DNA of 64,000 nt from Mesobacillus jeotgali. GTDB taxonomy: Bacteria; Bacillota; Bacilli; Bacillales; Cytobacillaceae. Below the pieces are notes generated by a model. It ran no database searches and was not told the DNA's origin. It saw only the letters and a list, made by a program, of their open reading frames with translations. This document shows positions 55,729 through 64,000 of this stretch, piece after piece. How positions within the stretch are numbered: the stretch's first letter is position 1; every line of letters starts with the position of its first letter. The stretch covers positions 4,771,562 to 4,835,561 of the forward strand of contig NZ_CP109811.1 in the NCBI RefSeq assembly GCF_014856545.2, written 5' to 3'. The position numbers and the translations under genes are program-made.

Positions 55729-56445
55729 CTATTCAATCGGCGTTTTATTCGGAGTTCCCGGTTTTCTTGGGTACTTCTTAGGTGTTGCTTTTAGTTTGTT
55801 AATGATTAAAATATTCCGTTCGCTTTCTTCCACCGGCAAGGTGAATGAATGAGCGGATTCCAGCTTCCCGCCAAGGACAGCGATTGCTTTTTCGCCAACC
55901 TGCAGTTCCTCTCCTGCCTGGTTGCCCTTCATGGCGACGAATGTTCCGCCTACTTTCACCAGCGGGAGACAAAGCTCGCTTAAAACTGACATCCTTGCAA
56001 CTGCCCTTGCCATCACAACATCATATTTTTCACGATGAGAAGGATTTTGTCCGAATGTCTCGGCACGATCGTGAATGAAAGTCGTTCCTTCCAGTCCCAA
56101 TTCCTTCGAAAGCTGCTCCAGAAACGTAATTCGCTTATTCAGGGAATCAACAATCGTCACCTTGATTTCCGGGAAGGCAATTTTAATCGGGATACTTGGG
56201 AAACCGGCACCGGCACCAACATCACACAAATTGAGCGGCTTGTTAAAATCAAAATAAAATGCTGCGGAAACGGAATCATAGAAATGCTTCAAATACACAT
56301 CAGGCTTTTCTGTGATCGCAGTTAAATTCATTTTTTCATTCCACTCGACGAGCATTTGGTAATACTTTTCATATTGCTCCATTTGCTTCTGGGAAAGCTC
56401 AATTCCCTTTTCAGCGAGCAAAGCTTTAAATTGATCTGTATTCAT
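55729..56445 (-). CDS. rsmG: 16S rRNA (guanine527-N7)-methyltransferase
   Basis: 238 aa; AdoMet motif [15 protein letters not shown] and [14 protein letters not shown] are typical of RsmG/GidB. Methylates G527 of 16S rRNA; loss gives low-level streptomycin resistance in bacteria. ATG 56445 with AAGGG before it matches the family length. Confidence 0.95.
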   Translation of the reverse strand: MNTDQFKALLAEKGIELSQKQMEQYEKYYQMLVEWNEKMNLTAITEKPDVYLKHFYDSVSAAFYFDFNKPLNLCDVGAGAGFPSIPIKIAFPEIKVTIVDSLNKRITFLEQLSKELGLEGTTFIHDRAETFGQNPSHREKYDVVMARAVARMSVLSELCLPLVKVGGTFVAMKGNQAGEELQVGEKAIAVLGGKLESAHSFTLPVEESERNILIINKLKATPKKYPRKPGTPNKTPIE

Positions 56446-56481
56446 AAGCCAACCCTTTCTGTCCTTGCTGGTGATTTCATA

Positions 56482-56545
56482 AGAAAAGCGCAAGCGCCTT
56501 GGTCAGCCCTGACATCTCGAGGGGCTAGGAGCTGGAGCTAGACAC
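56482..56545. repeat. Intergenic repeat family A, short copy
   Basis: AAAGCGCAAGCGCCTTGGTCAG followed directly by the end block CTCGAGGGGCTAGGAGCTGGAGCTAGACA, without the middle part found in longer copies. Confidence 0.8.
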
Positions 56546-56592
56546 TAATCTATGTGGCAAAATTATACTTTCTCCAATTAAAAAATTTTCGA

Positions 56593-58473
56593 TTAGATCC
56601 GTGCAATCCGCCCTTGTTCCAAATAGACAAGCAGAATAGAGATATCAGCAGGGTTCACACCTGAGATTCTCGATGCCTGTGCCAAAGTTAACGGACGTAC
56701 TTCTTTTAATTTTTGGCGGGCTTCTGTCGCCAATCCGGAAATTGCATCATAATCAATATTTTCTGGGATTTTCTTGTCTTCCATCTTTTTCAGCCTTTCA
56801 ACCTGCTGAAGAGATTTCTCGATATATCCCTCATATTTGATTTGAATTTCTGTCTGTTCTTCTGTTTCAAAATCAAGTTCGCCAGCTGCAGGAACAAGCT
56901 GCTTGATATGCTCATAAGAAACCTCAGGACGCTTCAATAGATCGGAGGCACGGATACCATCCTTCAGCTCACTGCCGCCAAGTGAACGGATCAGTTCCTG
57001 AACCTCGGCTGTCGGTTTGATGATGATCGATTGCAGGCGTTGTTTCTCTGCTTCAATACCTTCTTTTTTCGCTAAAAACTTCTGATAGCGTTCTCCGGTA
57101 ATCAAGCCAATTTCGTAGCCCTTTTCAGTCAAGCGAAGATCTGCATTGTCATGACGCAGAAGCAGGCGGTATTCGGCTCTAGATGTCAATAGACGGTACG
57201 GTTCATTCGTTCCCTTTGTCACGAGATCATCGATCAGTACACCGATATACGCATCGGCGCGGCTCAAGATGACTTCCTCTTTTTCCAACGCTCTTCTGCC
57301 GGCATTGATCCCAGCCATGATTCCCTGGCCGGCAGCCTCTTCATAGCCAGAAGTACCGTTGATTTGTCCTGCAGTATAGAGATTTTTAACCAATTTCGTT
57401 TCCAGTGTTGGCCACAGCTGCGTCGGCACGACAGCATCATACTCAATCGCATAGCCGGCACGCATCATTTGTACTTTCTCCAGGCCAGGAATGGTCTGAA
57501 GGATTTTATGCTGGACTTCTTCAGGCAAGCTGGTTGATAGTCCCTGCACATACACTTCCTGAGTGTTCCTGCCTTCCGGCTCAAGGAAAATCTGGTGGCG
57601 CGGCTTGTCATTGAAGCGGACGACCTTATCCTCGATGGATGGGCAGTAGCGCGGGCCAGTACCCTTGATCATTCCGGAATACATTGGCGAGCGGTGCAGA
57701 TTGTCATCAATCAGCTGGTGTGTGCGCTCATTCGTATATGTCAGCCAGCAAGGAAGCTGGTCTGTGATGTATTTTGTCGTTTCATAAGAAAATGCACGGT
57801 GGACATCGTCACCAGGCTGAATTTCTGTTTTTGTATAATCAATACTGTCGCTGTGCACACGTGGCGGCGTTCCCGTTTTAAAACGGACCAGGTCAAAGCC
57901 AAGCTCCTCGAGATGTTCCGAAAGCTTGATTGACGGCTGCTGGTTGTTTGGGCCGCTTGAATATTTTAATTCGCCGAGGATGATTTCCCCGCGCATATAC
58001 GTGCCAGTCGTGATGACGACTGTTTTCGCGCGATAAATGGCTCCAGTCTGCGTAATGACCCCTTTACATTCTCCATCCTCTACGATCAGGCGCTCAACCA
58101 TGCCCTGTACCAATGTAAGGTTCTTTTCATTTTCCAGCGTCTTTTTCATTTCATTTTGATAATCGAATTTATCAGCCTGGGCCCTCAACGCACGTACTGC
58201 AGGTCCCTTTCCTGTATTCAGCATCCTCATCTGGATGTATGTTTTATCAATATTGCGGCCCATTTCGCCGCCCAATGCGTCAATCTCCCGTACAACAATA
58301 CCCTTTGCAGGTCCGCCGATTGACGGGTTGCACGGCATGAACGCAATCATATCAAGATTGATGGTAATCATCGCGGTTTTCGCACCCATGCGTGCTGGCG
58401 CAAGGGCCGCCTCAACGCCCGCATGGCCGGCACCAACTACAACCACATCAAAATTTCCGGCTTCATAACCCAT
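56593..58473 (-). CDS. mnmG: tRNA uridine 5-carboxymethylaminomethyl modification enzyme MnmG (GidA)
   Basis: 626-aa FAD enzyme that with MnmE modifies the wobble uridine of several tRNAs. FAD motif [16 protein letters not shown] at about 10-25; [11 protein letters not shown] and the C-terminal [16 protein letters not shown] are diagnostic. Ribosome binding site GGAGG. It follows mnmE by 110 bases, as in Bacillus. Confidence 0.97.
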   Translation of the reverse strand: MGYEAGNFDVVVVGAGHAGVEAALAPARMGAKTAMITINLDMIAFMPCNPSIGGPAKGIVVREIDALGGEMGRNIDKTYIQMRMLNTGKGPAVRALRAQADKFDYQNEMKKTLENEKNLTLVQGMVERLIVEDGECKGVITQTGAIYRAKTVVITTGTYMRGEIILGELKYSSGPNNQQPSIKLSEHLEELGFDLVRFKTGTPPRVHSDSIDYTKTEIQPGDDVHRAFSYETTKYITDQLPCWLTYTNERTHQLIDDNLHRSPMYSGMIKGTGPRYCPSIEDKVVRFNDKPRHQIFLEPEGRNTQEVYVQGLSTSLPEEVQHKILQTIPGLEKVQMMRAGYAIEYDAVVPTQLWPTLETKLVKNLYTAGQINGTSGYEEAAGQGIMAGINAGRRALEKEEVILSRADAYIGVLIDDLVTKGTNEPYRLLTSRAEYRLLLRHDNADLRLTEKGYEIGLITGERYQKFLAKKEGIEAEKQRLQSIIIKPTAEVQELIRSLGGSELKDGIRASDLLKRPEVSYEHIKQLVPAAGELDFETEEQTEIQIKYEGYIEKSLQQVERLKKMEDKKIPENIDYDAISGLATEARQKLKEVRPLTLAQASRISGVNPADISILLVYLEQGRIARI

Positions 58474-58583
58474 CCTGCTGCCTCCTTTTATGCTCCATTC
58501 AAATACCTTTATAGTCCAAAAGCGCTACACCAAATAAATCTAGTAGCAAGAGATAATGTTTTATGAAAATAGTTTCTTTTCTA

Positions 58584-59969
58584 TTACTTCCCTAAACAGA
58601 ACTGGGAGAATAACTGGTCAATCAAGCTTTCATGGACACTTTCTCCAATGATTTCGCCAAGCAGCTCCCAGGAACGAGTCAGATCGATCTGAACGATATC
58701 GATTGGAGTTCCCATTTCGACACCCGAGATTGCTTCTTCTATTGAATGGACAGCCTGATTCAGGAGTGCAATATGGCGGCTGTTCGAAACATACGTCATG
58801 TCTCCCGATTCAATCGCACCTGAGAAGAACAAGCTGGATATCGCTTCTTCAAGCTCATCCACTCCCTTGTCCTCCAGCAATGAAGTTGTTACAAGGGAAT
58901 ACTGATTCGCAAGCTCCTTCACCTGGTCCATATCGATTTTTTGCGGCAGGTCGGTCTTGTTGACGATGACAATCACGTCCATCCCCTCAACCGCTTTGAA
59001 AATGTTCCGATCCTCTTCCGAAAGCTCATCCGAATAGTTCAGAACGAGCAAGATTAAATCCGCTTCCTTCAATACCTGGCGAGAGCGTTCGACGCCGATT
59101 CGTTCAACGATATCCTCAGTTTCACGGATTCCCGCTGTATCAAGGAGTCGTAAAGGAACACCGCGGACATTCACATATTCTTCGATGACATCGCGTGTGG
59201 TCCCTGGTATATCAGTAACAATCGCTTTGTTTTCATGCACAAGGCTGTTAAGCAGCGAAGATTTCCCTACATTCGGGCGGCCAACTATGACCGTGGACAA
59301 TCCTTCACGGAGGATTTTTCCCTGCTGTGATGTTTGCAGAAGCTTTTCAAGCTCCCCTTTTACATACTTCGCCTTCTCCAAAAGCATATTATGCGTCATT
59401 TCTTCAACATCGTCATACTCCGGATAATCAATGTTCACTTCGACATGCGCAAGAACTTCTAAGATTTCCTGGCGCAGCTTCTGGATCAGCCTAGATAGGC
59501 GTCCTTCCATCTGGCCAAGCGCCAGGTTCATCGCACGGTCTGTTTTCGCTCTGATCAAGTCGATGACTGCCTCAGCCTGGGAAAGGTCGATCCGTCCATT
59601 TAAAAAAGCCCGTTTTGTAAATTCCCCCGGCTCCGCCAGTCTCGCTCCCTGATTCAGAACAAGCTGGAGCACACGGTTTACAGAAACAAGACCCCCATGG
59701 CAGTTGATTTCGACTACATCCTCTTTCGTGAACGTTTTCGGCCCTCTCATTACAGAGACCATTACTTCTTCCGCGACTTGTCCAGTTTTCGGATCAATCA
59801 GATGGCCGTAATGTATTGTATGCGAGGCCGCCTCACTCAGCTTCTTGCTGCCAACCCCTTTGAACAGACGATCTGCAATTTCAAAAGCCTGATCACCGCT
59901 TAAACGGACAATCGCAATCGCACCCTCACCCATCGGCGTAGAAATCGCCGCAATCGTATCAAATTCCAT
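58584..59969 (-). CDS. mnmE: tRNA modification GTPase MnmE (TrmE)
   Basis: 461 aa; N-terminal folate-binding domain ([22 protein letters not shown]), GTPase with [20 protein letters not shown] and NKTD, and the C-terminal FCLGK with the essential Cys. Partner of MnmG. The ATG at 59969 follows GGGGTGAGC; the open frame seven codons upstream is less likely. Confidence 0.97.
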   Translation of the reverse strand: MEFDTIAAISTPMGEGAIAIVRLSGDQAFEIADRLFKGVGSKKLSEAASHTIHYGHLIDPKTGQVAEEVMVSVMRGPKTFTKEDVVEINCHGGLVSVNRVLQLVLNQGARLAEPGEFTKRAFLNGRIDLSQAEAVIDLIRAKTDRAMNLALGQMEGRLSRLIQKLRQEILEVLAHVEVNIDYPEYDDVEEMTHNMLLEKAKYVKGELEKLLQTSQQGKILREGLSTVIVGRPNVGKSSLLNSLVHENKAIVTDIPGTTRDVIEEYVNVRGVPLRLLDTAGIRETEDIVERIGVERSRQVLKEADLILLVLNYSDELSEEDRNIFKAVEGMDVIVIVNKTDLPQKIDMDQVKELANQYSLVTTSLLEDKGVDELEEAISSLFFSGAIESGDMTYVSNSRHIALLNQAVHSIEEAISGVEMGTPIDIVQIDLTRSWELLGEIIGESVHESLIDQLFSQFCLGK

Positions 59970-60094
59970 TTGCTCACCCCGCTTTTCCATAAAAATTATT
60001 TATATCAAAAAAGATTAAAGTTTGTTTTCTACAAATTACTAGAATACCACATCACTTTAGCGAAAAAAAGAAAGGAATACTTTCAACTCTGAAT

Positions 60095-60142
60095 TTATCC
60101 ACAACTCATTAAATAAACTTATTTAATTTTAACTTATCCACA
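60095..60142. other. Pair of DnaA boxes upstream of mnmE
   Basis: Perfect TTATCCACA at 60095-60103 and 60134-60142, 126-173 bases before the mnmE start. They may tie mnmE-mnmG expression to DnaA, or be part of an origin-proximal titration set. Confidence 0.6.
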
Positions 60143-60409
60143 TGTGAATAACAATAAAACCAAATGAGGAAATAAATGATTTTTATTTATGTTGTGGAAA
60201 AATCGATTTGGTTTAGTTAGATGGAGGAAGGATTGGCGAATGGGAATTGTCTGAACAGAAGAATTGGAGTTGAATTTTGATTTTAATTTACAGCGTACTA
60301 ATGAATGCAAAATGGACTTCTATGGAGTTGGAAGTTTGTACTGATGACAAAAAGTGATAGTTGGTAATCAAGTTTTTAAATTGGAAAAAATCCATGATAA
60401 TTTCCAGTT

Positions 60410-60521
60410 CGCCAATAAAAACGAATTATCGCCAATAAACTAGTCATTTTCGCCAATATAATTCATTTTTCGCCAATAAATCTTGATTATCGCCAATAAA
60501 ATTGTGAAAACCGCCAATAAG
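60410..60521. repeat. Array of six CGCCAATAA motifs at 20-21-bp spacing
   Basis: CGCCAATA starts at 60410, 60430, 60451, 60471, 60491 and 60512, giving periods of 20, 21, 20, 20 and 21. The 10-base cores are conserved and the spacers vary but are A/T-rich. No open frame. It is two helical turns per unit, as expected for proteins binding one face. The rest of 60143-60640 is unremarkable AT-rich sequence. Confidence 0.85.
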
Positions 60522-60641
60522 TTTATTTATTGAACAAATAAAATTGCTGCGGGTACTGAAAATAGTTAAATTCCGCTCTTCTGAAGCGTTTATGCAGTTC
60601 ACCCAACTCAAAATGCGCCATATTCTTTAAAAGTAGCGCGC

Positions 60642-60676
60642 AAAAAACCCCGAACCAGCGCTGGTTCGGGGTTTTT
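60642..60676 (-). terminator. Terminator of spoIIIJ-jag
   Basis: AAAAACCCCGAACCAGC and GCTGGTTCGGGGTTTTT form an essentially perfect stem, just after the jag stop. Confidence 0.92.
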
Positions 60677-60685
60677 CACTCATTA

Positions 60686-61306
60686 TTACTTCGAAGGCGC
60701 GATCACAATATGTCTATGTGGTTCAGTGCCATCGGAATAGGTTTTGATTTTCTTATTAGACATCAATGCAGTATGAATCACTTTGCGTTCATACGAAGGC
60801 ATAGGTTCGAGTGCAACGGTCTGTCCGGTTCTGACTGCTTTTTGCGCTAGGCGTTCGGCCAATTGTACGAGTGTATCATTCCTGCGCTGGCGATAGTCCT
60901 CCGCATCAAGCAAGACAGTAGCATACTGTTCAGAGTAACGGTTCATCACAAGCTGGGTCAAAAATTGCAGGGAATTCAGTGTTTGTCCTCTTTTTCCGAT
61001 CAGCAAAGCGATCTTCTCGCCTGACATCGTAAAGAGTACTGTTTTCCCTTCCTTCTTCACATCAACTTCAATTGGAGCTCCCATTTGCAAGCCAACCGAT
61101 TTCAAATAATTTACGGCTTCTTCAACAGCATCAATTTTCACTGTCACCTTGACGACAGCCGGGCGTGTGCCGAAAAGTCCGAAAATCCCCTTTTTGCCTT
61201 CATCAATTACATCAATTTCTGTGCGGTCTTTGGTAGTCTTTAATTGAGCTAAAGCGGATTCTACTGCTTCGTCGACATTTTGTCCTGTAGCAGTTACCTG
61301 TTTCAC
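60686..61306 (-). CDS. jag: RNA-binding protein Jag (KhpB/EloR)
   Basis: 206 aa; N-terminal Jag-N domain ([17 protein letters not shown]), then KH domain ([18 protein letters not shown]) and R3H domain ([23 protein letters not shown]). It regulates cell elongation and RNA processing in Gram-positives. It overlaps spoIIIJ by 4 bases. Confidence 0.94.
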   Translation of the reverse strand: MKQVTATGQNVDEAVESALAQLKTTKDRTEIDVIDEGKKGIFGLFGTRPAVVKVTVKIDAVEEAVNYLKSVGLQMGAPIEVDVKKEGKTVLFTMSGEKIALLIGKRGQTLNSLQFLTQLVMNRYSEQYATVLLDAEDYRQRRNDTLVQLAERLAQKAVRTGQTVALEPMPSYERKVIHTALMSNKKIKTYSDGTEPHRHIVIAPSK

Positions 61307-62076
61307 TTTTTTGCTCCTCCCGCATTGCCGGCAGCAGTTGCCTTAAGATCCGGCCCTTTAATAAAGTAAGTTTGAACAATCATGAATAAGTTACCGACTA
61401 CCCAGTACAATGAAAGTGCCGCTGGGAAGTTGATCGCGAATACAATGATCATGATTGGCATCAGCCATAACATCATCGCCATCTGCGGATTTGCTTCCTG
61501 GCCAGCCATCATCATTTTTTGCTGGATGAACGTTGTAGCACCTGCGACTAACGGCAGGATATAATATGGATCCGGTGAACCAAGGTCGAACCAGAGGAAG
61601 TTATGCTCGGCAATTTCCCTTGTCCTTGAGATCGCATGGTAGAAACCAATCAGGATCGGCATCTGGACGATCAGCGGGAAACAGCCAGCAAGCGGATTGA
61701 CACCATGCTTCTGGAAAAGCGCCATCGTTTCCTGCTGCAGCTTTTGCTGAGTTTTCTGGTCCTTCGAGCTGTATTTTTCCTTAAGCTTCTGCATTTCCGG
61801 CTGTAAAGCCTGCATTGCCTTCGAGCTCTTTGTCTGTTTGATCATAAGCGGCAGAATCGCAAAACGGATGATCAAAGTAACAGCGATAATCGATAATCCG
61901 AAGCTGCCCCAGAGCCATTCAGCCATCTTGACGATTAACAAGGACAATGGATAAACAATGTATTCATTCCAAAAACCCTTGCTTTCCTCAGTGATTGGCT
62001 GGTCATACTCCATACAGCCTGTCAGCACGGTCATCACTAAAAGCAAGCCCATTATCAATAATATTCTTTTTTTCAA
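61303..62076 (-). CDS. spoIIIJ: Membrane protein insertase SpoIIIJ (YidC1/OxaA)
   Basis: 257-aa lipoprotein-type YidC: a signal with lipobox LTGC (Cys21), then five membrane segments starting near 38. [12 protein letters not shown] and [23 protein letters not shown] are typical. It inserts membrane proteins and is needed for engulfment-stage sporulation. Between rnpA and jag, as in Bacillus. Confidence 0.95.
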   Translation of the reverse strand: MKKRILLIMGLLLVMTVLTGCMEYDQPITEESKGFWNEYIVYPLSLLIVKMAEWLWGSFGLSIIAVTLIIRFAILPLMIKQTKSSKAMQALQPEMQKLKEKYSSKDQKTQQKLQQETMALFQKHGVNPLAGCFPLIVQMPILIGFYHAISRTREIAEHNFLWFDLGSPDPYYILPLVAGATTFIQQKMMMAGQEANPQMAMMLWLMPIMIIVFAINFPAALSLYWVVGNLFMIVQTYFIKGPDLKATAAGNAGGAKK

Positions 62077-62238
62077 GCTTCATTTCCTCCTAACTTCCCG
62101 GTACGTTCATTTATTTTCAATAGTTTGTCCCAAAATTTATGTACATTTAGCTTTGCCAGCACAATGCAATCAAGAGTATTTTAACATCTTTTATAGGGAA
62201 GCGCTTTTAAAAAATGCAATTCGGCAAATATTTTTGCC

Positions 62239-62601
62239 TCACCCATTATCTCCAGGTTTCGGCTTCTTCAAAACCTTTCCGACCTTCAATACATGCTCCA
62301 GGCTTTTCTTCACTTCATGCATGTCCATTTCAGCAGTTGGCTTTCGGGCGATGATGATGTAATCATTCCCGGTTTGGACGCGGTCCTGGAATTCATGGAA
62401 AGATTGCCTGATATATCGCTTGATTTGGTTGCGCATGACGGCATTTCCGATTTTTTTGCTGACTGACAGCCCGATGCGGAAATTCTCCTGGTCTGTTTTC
62501 TTTAAGATATAGACTACGAATTGCCGGTTCGCAACAGACCTACCCTTTTTAAAAGCCTCTTGAAATTCTTTATTTTTTTTTACTCTGAAGTCTTTTTTCA
62601 T
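62239..62601 (-). CDS. rnpA: Ribonuclease P protein component
   Basis: 120 aa; [28 protein letters not shown] and the RNR-type motif [14 protein letters not shown] (helix 2) are diagnostic. Binds RNase P RNA to mature tRNA 5' ends. Downstream of rpmH. Confidence 0.96.
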   Translation of the reverse strand: MKKDFRVKKNKEFQEAFKKGRSVANRQFVVYILKKTDQENFRIGLSVSKKIGNAVMRNQIKRYIRQSFHEFQDRVQTGNDYIIIARKPTAEMDMHEVKKSLEHVLKVGKVLKKPKPGDNG

Positions 62602-62756
62602 CTATAACACCTTCAATTCTCTATGGATCCGTTTTTTAGGGATCTTTTAAAAATGGCTCCACCGGGATTCATTTTATACAGTATTTCCAAAAACAAATCC
62701 CATAAAGCCCATTCGCCAGTAATTCCAGCTCCCAAAATAGTATTGCCCAAAGAGAA

Positions 62757-62781
62757 AAAAGACCACTGACATTTCAGTGGC
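62757..62781 (-). terminator. Hairpin after rpmH
   Basis: CCACTGAAA and TGTCAGTGG (minus strand) pair, followed by TCTTTTTTC, starting directly at the rpmH stop. It may attenuate transcription into rnpA. Confidence 0.8.
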
Positions 62782-62916
62782 CTAAGCTGATAATACTTTT
62801 CTTCCTTTGCGACGACGGCGAGCAAGAACCTTACGGCCATTTGCACTGCTCATGCGGGCACGGAATCCGTGAACTTTGCTGTGTTTACGTTTATTTGGTT
62901 GATAAGTGCGTTTCAT
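62782..62916 (-). CDS. rpmH: 50S ribosomal protein L34
   Basis: 44 aa, [18 protein letters not shown] at the start and [13 protein letters not shown] at the end. The ATG follows GGAGGTG. First gene of rpmH-rnpA-spoIIIJ-jag, divergent from dnaA across the origin. Confidence 0.97.
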   Translation of the reverse strand: MKRTYQPNKRKHSKVHGFRARMSSANGRKVLARRRRKGRKVLSA

Positions 62917-63089
62917 ATATGTTACACCTCCCTGAGGAATAGCTGTTACAGACAGTCTTTGTAATTATAAAGAGGTGCAGCGTATATTGTCAAGTGCCTA
63001 TTAGGAAATCGGCGGCATTGGCAAAATTTAAGTTCCTTAAAGTCCATGATTTAATTCGTTCTCTTAAAAAGATCTCGGCTTGGTAAGTT

Positions 63090-63350
63090 TGGCTGTTGAT
63101 TTCCGTTCCAGGCGCTTCGCTTTCCGCGGGGAAGAATTAAGAAAAAGCCCAACTGCCGGCTTTTTCAAAGATCAAATTCTTCCTTGGAGTCCGGGAGCCT
63201 CCTCGGCGTTAACACGCCTGCGGGGTCTCCCGATGACTTGCTCATCCCGCAGGACTTTGAATTAGCTTCCTCGAACATGCCCACGCACGATGGAAATGCG
63301 TTAGCATTTTCGGAGGAGTCTTCGCGCCTTCCACTCCAATCAACCGGTTT
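63090..63350. repeat. Intergenic repeat family B, copy 3, with an internal foreign palindrome
   Basis: Has the family blocks CTTCGCTTTCCGCGGGG, GAGCCTCCTCGG, CTGCGGGGTCTCCC, CCGCAGGACTTTGAATT and AATGCGTTAGCATTTTCGGA. Between the first two lie GAAGAATTAAGAAAAAGCC and GGCTTTTTCAAAGATCAAATTCTTC, complementary sequences absent from the other copies. It separates rpmH from the DnaA-box region. Confidence 0.8.
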
Positions 63351-63514
63351 TCAAAACTTACTATACTTACTATTGTATAAAGACATTTTATTCAGCAGTA
63401 CGGATCATAAGAATTTTTGCACTGACATCAAAACCATTAAAGAAGAATATTTTCCGTCCGCAAAATAAATATTAATCCCAAAAATCATCCGCTTTTTTTC
63501 TCTTTCCAGCGGCC

Positions 63515-63777
63515 TGTGGACAAAAATCGACACGTTTTTTATTATCCACAACCCCTTCTGACAGCTTTTACACAATTCAAGTGCCTGTGGACAATTAATC
63601 TCCACAGTGATAGTGTATTGTGGATAATGTATTAAAAAGCGTTGCGCCATGCTAGATTATCTGATATTATATTTGTGTTTTCACTCTTAATAATTCGATA
63701 ACGAAAATATACTTATCCACAAATTGTGGATAAGCTGTGGATAGGTTATTCAGGCCTGTTGTAAAACTTTGTCCACA
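63515..63777. other. DnaA-box cluster of oriC upstream of dnaA
   Basis: Perfect boxes: TTATCCACA at 63542-63550 and 63713-63721; TGTGGATAA at 63619-63627 and 63725-63733. One-mismatch boxes: 63515-63523, 63586-63594, 63736-63744 and 63769-63777. An AT-rich stretch follows at 63800-63860. This is the known Bacillus arrangement (rpmH, boxes, dnaA), so this is part of the chromosomal origin. Confidence 0.92.
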
Positions 63778-63997
63778 GAAAGTGGATATTGTCGAAAAGC
63801 TTCATTTCTTCCTTATTATATATTTTTCCACATTAATAGTTTTGTATATTTATTAATTCAGGGGTTGTACAGCATGTATAACCTTTGATTTTGTGCTTTT
63901 CTAGCATGGATACAAAAGATGAAATATGAAACTGTGAGTGCAAAAAGCAGCCAGATATAGAGAAAAATGCGTAAAACGACTAGAAAAGGAGGGATAA

Positions 63998-64000
63998 TTG
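63998..64000 (+). CDS. dnaA: Probable start codon of dnaA (gene continues beyond the window)
   Basis: AAAGGAGGG at 63985-63993 is followed by TTG as the final three bases. Position after the DnaA-box cluster and divergent rpmH indicates dnaA. Only the start codon is visible, so the call rests on context. Confidence 0.55.

Noticed and set aside
60410..60521. CRISPR array
   Set aside because: The repeats are about 10 bases with 10-base A/T-rich spacers; far too short, and no cas genes are present.
62613..62846. 77-codon open frame on the minus strand overlapping rpmH
   Set aside because: It overlaps rpmH in another frame and runs through its terminator; rpmH is certain.

Overview
The window is a chromosome segment from an endospore-forming Bacillaceae bacterium, in the broad Bacillus/Mesobacillus/Cytobacillus group. 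The evidence is the replication-origin neighbourhood in Bacillus order (rpmH-rnpA-spoIIIJ-jag-mnmE-mnmG-rsmG-noc-soj-spo0J-yyaC-yyzM-yyaE-ychF-rpsF-ssb-rpsR-yybS-gdpP-rplI-dnaB-purA-tRNAs-walRKHIJ-htrC-rlmH), sporulation genes (spoIIIJ, yyaC, soj/spo0J) and parS sites of the Bacillus type. The right edge (63.5-64 kb) is the DnaA-box-rich origin, with the ribosome binding site and probable TTG start of dnaA in the last 16 bases. Nearly all core genes are on the minus strand, pointing away from that origin.

Layout. (1) 1-2229: ahpC-ahpF peroxidase operon behind a PerR-like box. (2) 2253-5528: a complete 3.3-kb Mu/Tn7-type transposon (DUF6431 protein, DDE transposase, TnsC/ExeA-like ATPase, DUF5348 protein) with matching ends and a 6-bp target duplication. 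It sits in the loop of the ahpF terminator hairpin. (3) 5619-5878: five tandem 52-bp repeats. (4) 5958-8211: mqo and a GNAT acetyltransferase. (5) About 8250-26545: an AT-rich 18.3-kb island inserted at the 3' end of rlmH. It has direct and inverted end repeats, a large serine recombinase, a RadC-like protein, an SF3 helicase, an excisionase-like protein and a probable iteron origin. I interpret it as a non-staphylococcal SCC-like element. Its cargo is a PIN/ImmA/XRE cassette, a five-gene helicase/PLD + DndD-like ATPase operon facing a frameshifted m4C-type methyltransferase, an orphan 451-aa protein, and a PLD-nuclease-like protein beside a 268-aa unknown. (6) 26540-36224: rlmH, a CxxH/CxxC miniprotein, htrC, walJIHKR and a LysM-G5-M23 cell-wall hydrolase. 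(7) 36.6-37.2 kb: tRNA-Phe, -Glu and -Lys, with two tRNA-half/hairpin repeats between Phe and Glu. (8) 37.5-62.9 kb: the conserved origin-proximal housekeeping genes. (9) 62.9-64 kb: an intergenic repeat and oriC.

How the genes fit together. The core genes cover replication and segregation (DnaB, SSB, Soj, Spo0J, Noc, DnaA boxes, parS), envelope homeostasis (WalRK with WalH/I/J, HtrC, M23 hydrolase), c-di-AMP turnover (GdpP), ribosome and tRNA maturation (RpmH, RnpA, RsmG, MnmE/G, RlmH), membrane insertion (SpoIIIJ/Jag) and oxidative stress (AhpCF). The SCC-like island carries its own integration and replication core next to what looks like a restriction-type defence operon. The best candidate for something undescribed is this defence operon on an rlmH-targeting element, together with the element's inverted 9-bp-iteron origin.

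Two genes are frameshifted in poly-A runs: the methyltransferase (A9) and spo0J (A8, directly beside an internal parS). Homopolymer sequencing error must be excluded before reading biology into either. Family assignments come from recognising sequence motifs; no database search was run.
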